A DNA stretch of 64,000 bases from Cacajao melanocephalus (GCA_963573385.1 CAUYLG010066169.1:105512-169511), one strand, 5' to 3'. Shown: positions 35,890 through 48,545, numbered from the stretch's first letter. The notes: generated from the letters alone by a model not told the origin. Program-made: numbers and translations.

Positions 35890-37480
35890 TTCACTCAGCT
35901 GCCATGCTCTCCCTGGTCTGCTCTCAGCCAGTGTCTGAATGTGGCAGGAGTGTGGGCTGTTTTTGCTCCCTCCCATCCTCCACCAAAAGAGTAAATCAAA
36001 ACAAAATTACAGCCCAAGGGAATGGTAAAGCTTAATGCTACCATTGAAAACCTGAAGGATGAAAGGTGGTGACCCCCATTATATCCCACTTCATTCACCA
36101 GTCTGGCCCTGGCAGAAACTATATGGACCCTAAAGAATGACTACAGATAAAAGTCAGCCAAGTAGCCCTAATCGCAGCTGCTGTACAGACGTGGTGTCAG
36201 TGCTAGAGTAGATTTATCCAGGCCTCAGGTGTAGCACATGTGGCCATTGATTTGCTGAATGTATTGTTTTCTATTCCAATCAGAACAGATGGTCAAAAAC
36301 AGTTCATAGTTATAAGAACAGATAACGATAATTACACTTTTGCCTCACAGCTATGTTAACTCTCCCTTCCTCTGTCATAATACAACCTGAAGAGATCTTG
36401 AACATCTGCATGTCCTGAGGAGTGTCACGTTCATACCATACATTGATGGCATGATGCTGATGTGGCAGCATGAGCAAGAAGTTGTTAGTGTGTTGGACAC
36501 CCTCATAAGATGCGTGCATTCTAACATATGGGAGGTGAACTCGGTGATAAGTCAAGGACCTCTCACTTCAGTAAACATTTTAGGGATCCAGGTGTCAGGG
36601 GATTTCTAGAACATAACCTCCAAAGTAAAAGTCAAATGGTCATATCCTGCATTCCCTACTTTGAAGATGGCAGGTAGCACAGCTCCTTATAAACCACCTC
36701 AGGTCCTGGAGGCATCATATTCTGTACCTTGGTCTTTGGACTGCTTCTTCAGCTCATATACTGGGTGACATGGAAGGCTGGTGACTGGGAGTGGGGCTTG
36801 AAGGAAGAAAGGACTCTATAATAGGTCAAGCTGTGGTATAAGCAGTTCTGCCATTTGGGACAGACAGTCCAGCGGACGATGTGGCTTCTTCCAGGGCACT
36901 GGGAAGTTCATGTGTCCATGGATGAGCAGGAGAGAAGAGAAGTCTTTATTCTCTGGCTAACTGATTCTGACCAGGAGGAGGAAGTAAGGCTTTTATACAA
37001 TAGGGAAATGTGTATGGAACCCAGGTGACTCACTTGGGCACCAACTAGTGCTTTTTTGGTCCATTGTAACCAGAACAGATTTGTTTGGCACTCCCAGGCT
37101 GAGATCCCTGAATAAGGGTTTGGGTCACACCACCAAGTAAGCCATTAAGACCTACTGAGGTGATAACACAGGAGCGGAACATTTTCAATAGATAGTGAAA
37201 GGGGAAGAGAATGAGTACCAGGTATGGTCTCAAGTTCAAATGCAGAGATAGGGGCTGCAGTTTATCCTGCTAGCCTCTTCCTTCTGTGTTTCTCTTTAGG
37301 AAGAGAAGTTCTATACACTGTGGAGGAGCTGTTTCCCAAATGTGTATGGAAGTGGCTACCTCTGACATGTGGTTGCTGGTGGTCATTGAGCTGTATCATT
37401 CAGATCTCACATTAAGAGCAGCTGGTGGATCCAGGGTCATTGACTGAAAGCCTCCAGCAGCCACACTTTTGAATTTCCCA
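35890..37480 (+). pseudogene. degenerate ERVL (HERV-L-related) pol remnant
   Basis: The plus strand follows an ERVL pol in order. 36030-36170 and 36190-36330 cover the reverse-transcriptase fingers/palm. A Tyr-Ile-Asp-Gly version of the RT catalytic motif is at 36439-36450, and the connection region reaches about 36870. The sequence then jumps to the C-terminal end of pol (37020-37260). Frames are broken by stops and indels, and RNase H plus most of integrase are missing. It cannot encode protein. No flanking LTR was found. Confidence 0.75.
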
Positions 37481-37959
37481 CAGTGTCCATGTGGTGGCCA
37501 TGCTTTCTCCTAGGCTCTCCCAGCCAATGACTGAGCAGGGCAGGTATAATCAGCTGGGCGATTCCTACCTCATGCAGCGTTCCTTTGAGTACTTTGCTCT
37601 AGAGCTCCTCATCAGCCTGGTCAGGACTTTCTCTAAGCTGCTCTGCAAGATGAGTCTCCTACCCAGTTCTCTTCCTTTCCCTCACTGCTTTCAGGGTGCT
37701 AGGCCAGCAATGCAGATGGAAGCCTCTCCCTGCCTTCTCCTGTTTTGCCCCCTCCTCCCTTATTTACCTTCAGAGACATTTCCCTGAAGACTTACTTCAC
37801 TTGCACGTCCAATCAGACCTTGGCATTTCCTTTGAAGAGACCTGAAGTGATACACTAGATTTAAAGCTTAAACCCTGGCTTCAAGACTTCCTCTCACTCT
37901 CCTGCAGCCCTTCCCCTCAGGTGTGCTTTCCTTGGACTTGGTGGAATGGACAGCTGCAG
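37481..37959 (+). other. unassigned, possibly the 3' part of the ERVL remnant
   Basis: Somewhat GC-richer pyrimidine-rich DNA continues from the pol remnant without a clear boundary. It could be the ERVL 3' untranslated part or a diverged LTR. The 98-codon frame 37491-37787 has no recognisable domain. Confidence 0.35.
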
Positions 37960-38046
37960 GCAGGGCTGACGTCATGGGTATGCAACCTGTGCACGCCACC
38001 GAGCCCCATGCTGAGAAGGGCACGAGGCTTGGTTTAATGCTCTGCT
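37960..38046 (+). mobile_element. fragment of the same hAT-like repeat as 4915-5075
   Basis: 'gcagggctgacgtcatgggtatgcaacctgtgc', then 'gccccatgctgagaagggcac' and 'cttggtttaatgctctgctgtt'. Shorter than its relative. Confidence 0.45.
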
Positions 38047-38051
38047 GTTAC

Positions 38052-38850
38052 TGTGATTTTCTAGAACTGTTGCAATGAAGTACCACAAACTGGAGGCCCT
38101 AAGCAACAGAAATTGATGGTCTCACAGGTATCGGCAGGGTTGGTTCCTTCTGAAGCTGTCAGGGAGAATGTGTTCCATACCTTGCCCCCAGCTTCTGGTG
38201 GTTTGCTGTCATGCTTTGACATGCCTTGTAGATGCATCACCCTAACTTCTGCCTTCATGTTTGATATGATTTGGTTATGTTCCCACCCAAATCTCATCTT
38301 GAGCTGTAGTTCCCATAATCCACATGTGTTGTGGCAGGGATCAGGTGAAGATAACTGAATTATGGGGGCAGTTTCCCCCATCCTGTTCTCCTGGTTGTGA
38401 GTGAGTTCTCATGAGATCTGATGGTTTCACAAGAGGCTTTCCCCGCTTTTGCCCAGCACTTCTCCTTGCTGCCTCCATGTGAAGAAGGACATGTTTGCTT
38501 CCCCTTCTGCCATGATTGTAAGTTTCCTGAGGCCTCCCCAGCCATGTTGAACTGTGAGTCAATTAAACTTTTTTCCTTTTAAAATTACCCAGTCTTGGGT
38601 ATGTCTTCATTAGCAGTGTGAGAACAAACTAATACAATGTCCAAATGGTGTTTTGTGTCTCTGTGTTCAAATTTCCCCCTTTTAGAAGGATAAAGTCATA
38701 TTGGATTAGGGCCCAATCTAGTGACCTCTTTGTAACTTAACTAATTACATCTTCAATAACCCTGTTTTCAAAAAAGGTCACATTCTGGAATACTGAGAGG
38801 TAGGTCTTCAACATATAAATTTTGGGGGAGATACGATCATCCCATCGTGA
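38052..38850 (-). mobile_element. MLT1 LTR interrupted by an MST/THE1 LTR
   Basis: Left part 'actgttgcaatgaagtaccacaaactgg…ggtctcacaggtatcggcagggttggtt'. Right part 'aaggataaagtcatattggattagggccc…cttcaacatataaattttggggg'. Both are reverse MLT1. The insertion at 38262-38636 splits them. Confidence 0.85.
38262..38636 (+). mobile_element. MST/THE1 solo LTR
   Basis: Complete: starts tgatatgatttggttatg and ends actaatacaa. It has 'atcttgagctgtagttcccataatccacatgtg', 'gttctcatgagatctgatgg' and 'gaactgtgagtcaattaaac'. Flanks atgtt (38257-38261) and atgtc (38637-38641) fit a 5-bp target duplication. Confidence 0.94.
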
Positions 38851-39495
38851 TGAACATCTTGAAATTCCTAGTAGTGTTCATTTTACACTAAACCCCACAG
38901 ACAGTACAGCCAGTCTTGGCTCTGGCCCTCTGCTTCCAGACTTTAATCTACCTTAAAATCTTGGATCTCAGGAGAGAGTGACTTTTGTTTTTTTCAAATA
39001 ATTACAGCAAAAATCTTCCTGAGAGGCTGACTGACTTAGACTGGAGCATCTAAGCATTTCTAACCAATCCTTATGGCAATAAAGACACTGTCTCTGAGTG
39101 GTCAGGCCTGGGGCTTGAATCCCCAAATTGCATTGCCTATGACTGGAGAGAGGAGGGCAGACCAGTCTTGGGTCTACTCTAGCCCTCTTGACAGGTTTAG
39201 GACCAGGCTTACGTTGGTTTTACAGAATGGCATTTATAGCTTTCCTATTCATTTTGTAATCTTAAATGGTTTTTGTTGTTTAATCCTTTTCTGTGACTTG
39301 AAAGTCTAAATACAGAAAAACACCAATAAAGTCTACTGTGTTTCATTTGACAGCTTGACACAGTTTGCATCATTATTAACCTCTGTTTTCAATTTTTTTT
39401 TAGTCAACTTTTAACATTTATATTTTCTTTAAAAGTTTGTTCATGACTGAACTGGCAATTTTTAAACTTTTCTTCTGTGTATAATTGTTTATGTC
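38851..39495. other. unassigned sequence
   Basis: Nothing recognised. Confidence 0.5.
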
Positions 39496-39558
39496 TGTTA
39501 TGAGCTATTGGGTGGTCCGCCCCCTCCCAATTCATATGTTGAAGTCCTAACCCAGTAA

Positions 39559-39883
<325 letters not shown>

Positions 39884-39975
39884 GATAGGGTCTTTAAAGC
39901 ATAATTAAAGTAAAATGAAGTTATTAGAGTGTGCTCTAACGCAATAGGACTGGTGTGCCTAAGGGGAGAGTAGAT

Positions 39976-40178
39976 CTCCTGTTAAATGTTGTTACCACAA
40001 AACAAAAGTAAAACACAAAAACATAAGGAAATTTTTGGAGGTGTTGGATCTATTTATCACCTGATTACGGTGATAGTTTCATGGGCTTATGCATATATGA
40101 AAACTCAGCAAATTGTATACATTTAACATGCAGTTTTTTTGTATATTAATTATACCTCAATAAAGCTATTTAAGAAAA
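39976..40178 (+). mobile_element. L1M LINE 3'-end fragment in MLT1
   Basis: 'attacggtgatagtttcatgggcttatgcatatatg', 'cagcaaattgtatacatttaac' and 'tatattaattatacctcaataaagct' are the 3' end of an L1M. The MLT1 sequence resumes right after it. Confidence 0.82.
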
Positions 40179-40400
40179 TAAGAGGAGATTGGGACACAGA
40201 TTGCACAGAGAAGACCAGGAGAACACAGGGAGAAGAAGGTTACCTAGAAACCAAGGAGAGAGATGTCAAAAGAAACCTATCCTGCTCACACCTGGTCTCA
40301 GACCTCTACCCTCCCGAACTGTGAGAAAATGCATTTCTGTCGATTAAGCCATTCAGTCTGTAGTATTTTGCTACAGAAGCCCTAGAAAATTAACGTAATA

Positions 40401-40726
40401 TGTAAGGTTTAATATTTGTGTCGTCTTTTATTTTCTTAGGTTAATTAGACTTATAGATATATTACTTAATTAAAATAACTTCTGAGGGTTTCCATGTTTG
40501 ATAATGTCTTTCTGTTTCTCTTCTCTCATCTTGCTACGAATTTCCTATTTCACAGTTATTTTTCATCAACATAGGTGACATTGCTTCATTGCATTCTGCC
40601 ATTTTGTATTGTGAAGAGAATTTTAATATAAAACTAATACTTTATCCTGCGTAGACAACGCTTTTATTTTCTGCCTGCATTCTCACAGATTATTGGTTCC
40701 TTTATTTTTGAAATAAAACACACTGA
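40401..40726. other. unassigned AT-rich sequence
   Basis: Nothing recognised. Confidence 0.5.
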
Positions 40727-41240
40727 ATTAGTCAAGATTCCCCAGAGAAATAGAACTAATAGGATGTATCTATATAAAAGAGGATATTTATGATGGAAAT
40801 TGGCTCCTGCAATTATGGAGACTGAGAAATCCCACAATCTGCCATCCGTAAGTTGGAGAAGCAGAAAAGCTGGTGGTGTAATTCAGTTCAAATCTAAAGG
40901 CCTGAGAACTGAGGGGCTTGTTGGTTCAAATCCCTGAGTACAAAGGCCAGAGAACCAAGAGTGCTGATGTCGGAGGGCAGGAGAAGATAGATGCCCAAGC
41001 TCAAGAAGACGGAGAGAGAATTCAAATTTCTTCCACCTTTTTGTTGTAGTCAGGCCTTCAATGGCTCGGATGATACCCATCCACAGTGGTGAGGACCATC
41101 TGCATTACTCTAGACTACCAATTAAAATGCAAATCTTTTCCAGAAACTCCCTGACAGATATATCCAGAGATAATGTTTTACCGGTGATCAGGGCATCCCT
41201 TAGCCTAGTGAAGCTGACACATAAAATTAATGGTCACGCA
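40727..41240 (-). mobile_element. MLT2-like (ERVL) LTR
   Basis: Left end 'gtcaagattccccagagaaatagaactaatagg'. Body 'aattggctcctgcaattatggagactgag', 'gtagtcaggccttcaatggc', 'cagaaactccctgacagatatatcc'. Right end 'gtgaagctgacacataaaattaatggtcac'. Same family as 7046-7890. Confidence 0.85.
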
Positions 41241-41260
41241 TATTGTAAGAATATACGAGG

Positions 41261-41538
41261 TCAGGCACGGTAATCCTGTAGTTATGCTTGTGATCCTAGC
41301 ACTTTGGGAGGCCGAGGCAGGTGGGTCACTTGAGGTCAAGAGATTGAGAGCAGCCTGGCCAATATGGCAAAACCCTAAAAATATAAAAATTAGTTGGGCA
41401 TGGGGCACACATTTTTAATCTCAGCTACTCAGGAGACTGAGGCAGGAGAATTGCTTGAACTTGAGAGGCGAAGGTTATACTGAGCCACTGCACTCCAGCC
41501 TGGGTGACAGAGCAAGACTCCATCTCAAAAAAAAAAGT
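41261..41538 (+). mobile_element. Alu SINE
   Basis: 'ggtcaggcacggtaatcctgtagttatgcttgtgatcctagc' (left end rearranged) through 'actgcactccagcctgggtgacagagcaagactccatctc' and an A-tail. Abuts the MLT2-like LTR. Confidence 0.93.
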
Positions 41539-42954
41539 TTTTAAAAAATTTCTTTTGTTTGGCAATTAGATTCCCTCTGACCCAAAACTTTAAACAAGTC
41601 TTGAATTCAGGAAAGGATTTCTTAAGCTATTTTGAATATTATGTCTCATCTTTTTCCTCTGTCTTCTTTTTCTTAAACTGCTATTACATGTGTGCCATAG
41701 TTTCGAGTTATCTCTTCTATGTCTCTTTTCTCTCATTTTTATATACACATTTTTAATTCTCAGTTGTTGACTAATCTGTGAAGCACATCTTCTGCTTTAA
41801 TAGATTAGGGTTTTAAGTGATTCTAGCAAAGATTTCACTGCCCCCATCATAAATTTAAATCTGAAAATAGGCATTTCTTTGAGATTTCAGAGGACTGCTT
41901 CTTAGTGTTTAGCTAATATAGATTCATAGGTGTAATGTTCTCTTTTACTTTTCCCCAAGTATTTTTTCTTTTACTGCAGAAAGTTTGATCAATGATGAAA
42001 CTGAGGAATATTTATTTGATTTTTTGGATTGGTTCATTTTTCTTGAACTAAAGCTCCTTTTATGTGTCTGGCTATTTTTCTCTGTTCATCCTTACATGCC
42101 CAAGGTTTCCTAATATTGAAAATTCTGGTGCATTCAAACTGACATTTTGTGGTCCCTTGGATGTTTTAGACTCAGAGAAGAGGAAAGGAACAATTTTTAT
42201 ATATAATAATTATATTTACCAGGTAGTAATATGTATTGTGAGAGATAGGTAGTGAAAGTAGCAACTTCACCACTGCCAAGGAGTTTGTTTTGTTTTGTTT
42301 CTCTTTCTTATTGAGGTTATTGACTCAGACAATTGTTCCCCTCTCTGCCTTAGCTCTCACTATTAGGATATATTGTGACATTGCCTCCATTCTTTGTCTA
42401 ATAAATTTGTTTGGGCTGAATTTACATCTGGTTGAATGAACACTTTTGAGGAAATGCCTCATCTTGTTGCAGGTACTTGCTCTACTCCCGGGCTCTGATA
42501 TGCCACCTTCTCCGCCCCATCAACAACACCCAGCCCTACTTCACTGACACTTCTTCTGCAGGTTGTGATATGCCAATGTGATCAACAGTTTGCTCCCTCT
42601 CTCATGTGTAGGGGGCTTTTCTTTTCTAATTAATATGGTAATTGCATGTTGGCTAATCATCCCCTTAATTTCAGATCTGTCTATACAGTATGTTGAAGGA
42701 ATCCTGGTTTCTGGCTCATGGGCAGTAACGTTTTCTGGTGCCTATTAATTGTACAGAATTTTTCCAGTGTTATTTTTCTTTTGACTAAGCAAACATGCTT
42801 AAGCTGTCAATAATGCTGTAACAAATCCTTACTGAGCTTTGTTTTGATGAAAATATTTATGAGAGTCCCTTTCTTTTTTCTAATAATAAACCTAAGAAAT
42901 GCATCCCTATGCTATAATCACATTAGTTACTATTGACAGTAAATATGGTACTTC
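41539..42954. other. unassigned sequence
   Basis: About 1.4 kb. 42270-42620 has a polyadenylation-like aataaa and a short CpG-bearing block (42480-42600) that could be an old LTR. The identification failed. No convincing exon. Confidence 0.45.
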
Positions 42955-43127
42955 AGAGGAAGGCCATATGCTTTGGTTTCAGACACAACCTGAGTCCTTT
43001 ACTAGGTGTGAGACCTTAGGAAAATTATAAAGATTCTCAGAGCTTGGCTCCCTCCTCTGTAAAATGGAGATAGCAATACTTGCAGGATGTTTTTGAAAAT
43101 TTGATAAGAACTGCAAACAGACATAGA
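42955..43127 (+). mobile_element. MIR SINE
   Basis: 'catatgctttggtttcagacacaacctgagtcctttactaggtgtgagacc', then 'cttggctccctcctctgtaaaatggagatagcaatac'. Immediately followed by a MIR in reverse orientation. Confidence 0.85.
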
Positions 43128-43475
43128 GTGCTTACCATTTGCCAGGAAGTTTACTAATACATACATGTGTCTATATATGTATATGTAATCATATATGTTA
43201 TATACAATACATAATGTTATATATATATATAAATATATACTATGTTAAACACAATCTTATATTATATACTATATTACATGTAATTTAAGCCTTCACAGCA
43301 ACTCCCTTCAAGGTAGTTACTATTAATGCCCCCATTTTATAGGTTACCGCATCTGAAGCACAGGAAGGTTAAGTAAGTAACTTGATGATACAGAGGTTAA
43401 GTAGTACAACTACTGAGTGATGAGACCAAGGTATGGACCAAGACAGACTGGCTCTTAAGCACCTGCCTCATTGCC
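43128..43475 (-). mobile_element. MIR SINE with AT-rich insertion
   Basis: 'agtgcttaccatttgccaggaag', an AT microsatellite at about 43175-43275, then 'ttcacagcaactcccttcaagg', 'cccccattttataggttaccg' and 'gactggctcttaagcacctgc' give the reverse MIR order. Confidence 0.82.
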
Positions 43476-44279
43476 TTCCTAATGACATCAATCACCTCGT
43501 ATAGTATATGTATATACCTCACAAATAATACATGCTCCAAATAAGAGGAGCTACTGATGTAACTGTTGCATAGCCAACGTTTTAGTGTTCATAAACACAC
43601 ACACAGACCCATATACAAGTTATGCAAAATTGTGTCTTTACAGTATGCACATATCTAAAATATGGCTATCCTGGGAATAAATGAATATGTATATTAATTA
43701 AATCATAATACAAATATTATATGGAATACTAGAAAGACACTTTGGAGACCTAAATAGTCAATAGATATTTTCCTTTTGATTATTCATTTATCTCCGTGAA
43801 GACAGTAAGAAAGACGTGCTAACATATTGCCATAACTATTTTCTGGATGTTAAATAGAATGCAATCAGTAATTTTCTTAAACTGTTTAGATTTTCTTTTG
43901 TTCAGTGGAATATCAGTGTTTTACATGATCATAGGCCAAAATCTCTTGCAAATGAATTTTTCATGGTGTTTTCTCCATTTCTCCCTAGTCTCCTTCCCTC
44001 CCTCTTCCCTCACTTCCTTGTTTTAATTCTTTTTTTTTTTTAAATGTAATAGTGTGAGCATTGCTGGAGTGCTTCCTTTAAGCCACTTAAATATACACTG
44101 TATGGGTAACAATTAGCATTTGTATGTCTGATAACTTTCACTTAAGTAGTGCATGTTTATTTCTTAAAAAAAAAAACTTCTTTGTACATTTTACAAATTT
44201 TAAAGATAATTTATTTTATCAATAGTATTATAGCAAAATTCCTAATACATATCAGAGAACATGAATTTTTTAATAATTT
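43476..44279. other. unassigned AT-rich sequence
   Basis: Nothing recognised beyond a T-run at 44028-44040. Confidence 0.5.
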
Positions 44280-44640
44280 AATTATGAAAAACTCTAAACT
44301 TTTACCCACAAATTTTGCTTCTGGAAATGCTCCTAGAGAGTTAATTGTGACAGACTAAACATTTTATGGAATAAATTACAGAGTTGTTTAGCAAATAATT
44401 GGGAACAACAGAGATAAATATAATGAGGTTATTGTATAATAATATTATTGTATAATAGTACAATGAAATAATAGCCATGATTATTGAAATTAAGGCTATT
44501 TGTAATATATTGAAATGTGAAAAAACAGATGAGTATGAAGCAGTACATATAAAAAGATATTTTGCGAAAAAATATATTTTTATATAGATATATATGTATG
44601 TCAAAGTGTTAACTGATTTTTTGCTGATTATTGGAGGATA
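44280..44640 (+). mobile_element. probable L1M LINE fragment
   Basis: 'cccacaaattttgcttctggaaatgctcctag', 'gcaaataattgggaacaacag' and the following AT-rich stretch loosely follow the 3' end of L1M ORF2, as at 27640-28245. Confidence 0.5.
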
Positions 44641-45556
44641 TTTTCATAAATGTTTTAGAACAGCTTTAAATTTACAGAAAAATTATGCAGATGAAACTTT
44701 CCATATATACCACAACCATTTTCTCTGTAATCAACACACATAGTATAGTTCATTTGTTACAATTTATGAACCAATATTGATATATTATTATTAACTACTA
44801 TCCATTCTTTATTCAGAGTTCCTTAGTTGAACCTAAATTCTACTTTTTTTTTTCTAGGGTCTAATCCAGGATACCACATTACACTTAGTCACCATGTCTC
44901 TTAAATCTTCTCTTGGTTGTCAATTTCTCAGATGGTTTCTGATGACTTTGAGAGTTAGGAGGAAAACTGGTTAGAACTTTTTTAGACTGCTGCTCAATTG
45001 AGATCTATCTGAAAATTTCCAGCACTGTGTGCTGAAAGGAAGATCCTTTCACCATTAATTTACGTTTATTCTTTGGTCAAAGATCAGGTGACTGCATTTG
45101 TGTGGGTTTAATACCACATGTTCTATTCTGTCTCACTGATCTTTATATCTGTTCTTTTGCCAATGCCACATTGTCTTGATTATTGTAGCTTTATAGTTAG
45201 TCTTAATAAATCAGGTACCATGAGTCTTTCAATGTTATTCTTCTTCAGTCTTGCTTTTTCTATTGGAAGGTTTTTGTCTTTCAATATAAACTTTAGAATC
45301 AGTTTGTCAATATATACAAAACAGGTTATTTGGAGTTTGAGATTGTGTTAAACATACAGATTAAGTTGAGTAGAATTAATATATTACTAATACTGAGTCT
45401 TTCTATCCATAAAAACTGATTAACTCTCCAATTATTTAGTTCTTTGTTGATGCTTTTAATCAGAGTTTTGTAGTTTTTCTCATATAGGTCTTGTCCATAT
45501 ACTGTTAGATTTATACCTAAGCATTTAATTTCCTTTTGGTGTTAATGTAAGTTGTA

Positions 45557-45843
45557 TTTTTTTTCCTTTGAGGCAGGATCTCACTCTGTCACCCAGGCTG
45601 GAGTCCAGTGGAATAAACAGGCTCACTGTAACCTCCGTTCCCTAGGTTCAGGTGATCCTTCCACCTCAGCCTCCAGAGTAGCTGAGACCACAGGTATGTG
45701 CCACCAAGCCTGGCTAACTTTAGTATTTTTAGTAGAGATTGAGTTTCACCACGTTGCCCAGGCTGGTCTTAAACTCCTGGAATCAAGCCACCTGCCTTCC
45801 TTTGGCCTCCCAAAGTGCTGGGATTACAGGCGTGAGCCACTGT
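45557..45843 (-). mobile_element. Alu SINE, AluJ-like, in L1M
   Basis: Antisense Alu from T-run and 'gaggcaggatctcactctgtcaccc' to 'gggattacaggcgtgagccactgt'. Flanks taagttgtatttt and taaattgtatttt are target duplications. Confidence 0.94.
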
Positions 45844-46055
45844 CAGTAAATTGTATTTTTTAAAATTTAAATTCCAATTGGTTCTTGCTGGTATTAGAAA
45901 AACATTTACTATTTATATCTTAACCCTTTACCCTGTGACCTTGCTGTAATGACTTATAGTTTTGAAAGATTTTTGTTGATTCTTTGAGATTTTCTATATA
46001 GAGAATTGTGTCATCTGCAAATAAAGACAAATTCATTTCCTTCTTTCCAAACTCT

Positions 46056-46505
<450 letters not shown>

Positions 46506-46569
46506 TGAAATCCTGAAAGATGAAAATCCCATAAATCTAATTTTGGAAGTAAAACATTAAAAATTCTTT

Positions 46570-47246
46570 GTGGAAGACCTTGTGGCAATTCCTCAAGGAT
46601 CTAGAAGTAGAAATTCCATTTGACCCAGCAATCCCATTACTGAGTATATACCCAAAGGGTTATAAAACATGCAGTTACAAAGACACATGCACACGTATGT
46701 TTATTGCAGCACTGTTTACAATAGCAAAGACTTGGAACCAACCCAAATGCCCATCAATGATAGACTGGATAAAGAAAATGTGGTACATATACACTATGAA
46801 ATACTATGCAGCCATAAAAAAGGATGAGTTCATGTCATTTATATGATGAAGGGACATGGATGAAGCTGGAAACTATCATTCTCAGCTAACTAACACAAGA
46901 ACAGAAAACCAAACACTGCATGTTCTCACTCATAAGTGGGTGTTGAACAATGAGAACACATGGACACAGGGAAAGGAATATCACACACTGGGGCCTGTTG
47001 GGTGTGGGGGGCGGTAGGGGAGGGATAGCAGGGGGTGGGGGAAAAATTCACAATGAGAACTATATAAAAAAGAAAAATTGATTCTGAAGTGTGACATCAT
47101 GTCCTTGAAGATACACGACATCATGACAGGACATGATATAAATGTCCTGTGCAAATATAAATTGCATTGTCAAAGACCTGGTTGCTTCAGAAGGAAAGAT
47201 ATGGATGTGAAAATAAAATCATAATTTATGAAAAAAAAATAAAAAA
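46570..47246 (+). mobile_element. chimeric L1 / unknown polyadenylated transcript retroinsertion
   Basis: 46570-47045 is primate L1 ORF2 end and 3' UTR ('ccagcaatcccattactgag', 'tgcagccataaaaaaggatg', 'cacactggggcctgttggg') ending in the polyguanine tract. From 47046 the sequence is not L1. It reaches aataaa at 47212 and a poly-A at 47231. A 12-bp duplication taaaaattcttt flanks the whole (46558-46569 and 47247-47258). Confidence 0.85.
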
Positions 47247-47453
47247 TAAAAATTCTTTAAAATGTATTTCCATTTTTAAAGGAAATTTATTTGAGAAACA
47301 AAACTGTGACAGAACACTTCATAGTCCACTTTACACAATAAAATAGGCAATAATAAGACATACTTTTGCAAGCATAAACACTTAGGCATATTAGCAACAG
47401 TCACACAGGTATAACAGTTAAGAGAAGATGAACTGTATTCACAAAGAAAAAGG

Positions 47454-47682
47454 TGAAACCAGCCTAAGCAAAACAACGAGGTCTTATCTCTACAAAAAAA
47501 ATATTAAAAAATCCATTAGCCAGGCTTGGTGGTTGGTGCTGGTGTTCCTAGCTACTCATGTGGCTGAGGTGGGAGGATTCCTTGAGCCCAGGAATTTGAG
47601 GCTGCAGTCAGCCATGATCAAACCACTACTCTCCAGCCTGGGCAACAGAACCAGACTGTCTCTTAAAAAAAAAAAAAAAAAA
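47454..47682 (+). mobile_element. Alu SINE, AluJ-like, 5' truncated
   Basis: Starts within the left monomer ('accagcctaagcaaaacaacgaggtc'), then 'gaggctgcagtcagccatgatc' and 'ctccagcctgggcaacagaacc', ending in about 19 A. Confidence 0.9.
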
Positions 47683-47685
47683 AAC

Positions 47686-47983
47686 TCCAGGCACGGTGGC
47701 TCACGCCTGTAATCGCAGCAGTTTGGAAGGCCGAGGCGAGCAGATCATGAGGTCAAGAGATCAAGACCATCTTGGCCAACATGGTGAAACCTCATATTTA
47801 CCAAAAATACAAAAATTAGCCAGGTGTGGTGGCACGTGCCTGTAATCCCAGCTACTCAAGAGGCTGAGGCATGAGAATCACTTCAACCCAGGAGGCGGAG
47901 TTTGCAGTGAGCTGAGATCACGCTACTGCACTTCAGCCTGGGTGACAGAGCAAAACTCTATCTCAAAAAAAAATATCAAAAAA
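47686..47983 (+). mobile_element. Alu SINE, AluSc/Y-like
   Basis: 'ccaggcacggtggctcacgcctgtaatcgc', 'gatcatgaggtcaagagatcaagaccatc' and 'ctcaaaaaaaaatatc'. Its head sits at the A-tail of the previous Alu, a typical tail insertion. The 'gaggtcaagagatc' block is diagnostic of younger AluSc/Y. Confidence 0.95.
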
Positions 47984-48284
47984 CATATGTATAAAAACAT
48001 ATTACTGTGGTTGGTAATTGTGTGCACACAGCTTTATAAGTGTGACCATCTGAAATACAGTACTGAACAATGTTTTAATGGGATGATCAAAAACTGCTAT
48101 GTGTCACCACCATTTGTCCAAAGAGATAAGATCTCAAGAAATTTTATCTTTCATAAATGCAACTGTACAGAAAAAACATCTCTCCATTTATTGAGAAAGT
48201 TTCAGTGTTTTCATGTATCCACACAATGCTTGCATACAAAGTCATCATTGTTATAATGTACTTTAATGGAATTTAATTTCTGAT

Positions 48285-48545
48285 GTACTAGGCAGCAGAA
48301 GAAATCTGTCCCAGCTGTTAGAGAGACCAGTTCGCCTTCCATATTTGTTCTCCCTGGGACTCTGGCCGTTTGGATGGAGCCTGCCAACACTGGGGGCAGA
48401 TCTTTCCCCACTTAGTCTACCCAGACTCACATACTAATCTTCTCTGGAAACTGCCTCACAATCACACCCAAAATAATGCTTTATTAGCTTTCCATGTGTT
48501 CCTTTATCCATTCAAGTTGACACCAAAAATTAAGTTCACAAATCT
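48285..48545 (-). mobile_element. partial MLT2-like LTR inside the composite transposon
   Basis: 'ccccacttagtctacccagactcacatactaatcttctctggaaactgcctcacaatcacacccaaaataatg' and 'caagttgacaccaaaaattaa' follow the end of the MLT2 family in reverse, as at 7700-7890. The other LTR end is missing. Confidence 0.75.

Noticed and set aside
36310..36555. 81-codon minus-strand frame
   Set aside because: It lies antisense to the ERVL reverse-transcriptase remnant and is a shadow of it.
42470..42600. Short open stretch with CpGs, a possible exon between two 'ttgcag/gt'-like sites
   Set aside because: No polypyrimidine tract before the acceptor-like site, no partner exons and no recognisable protein. 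More likely an unidentified old LTR.
46568..46846. 92-codon plus frame resembling the L1 ORF2 C-terminus
   Set aside because: 5'-truncated retrotransposon fragment without a promoter or the enzymatic domains.
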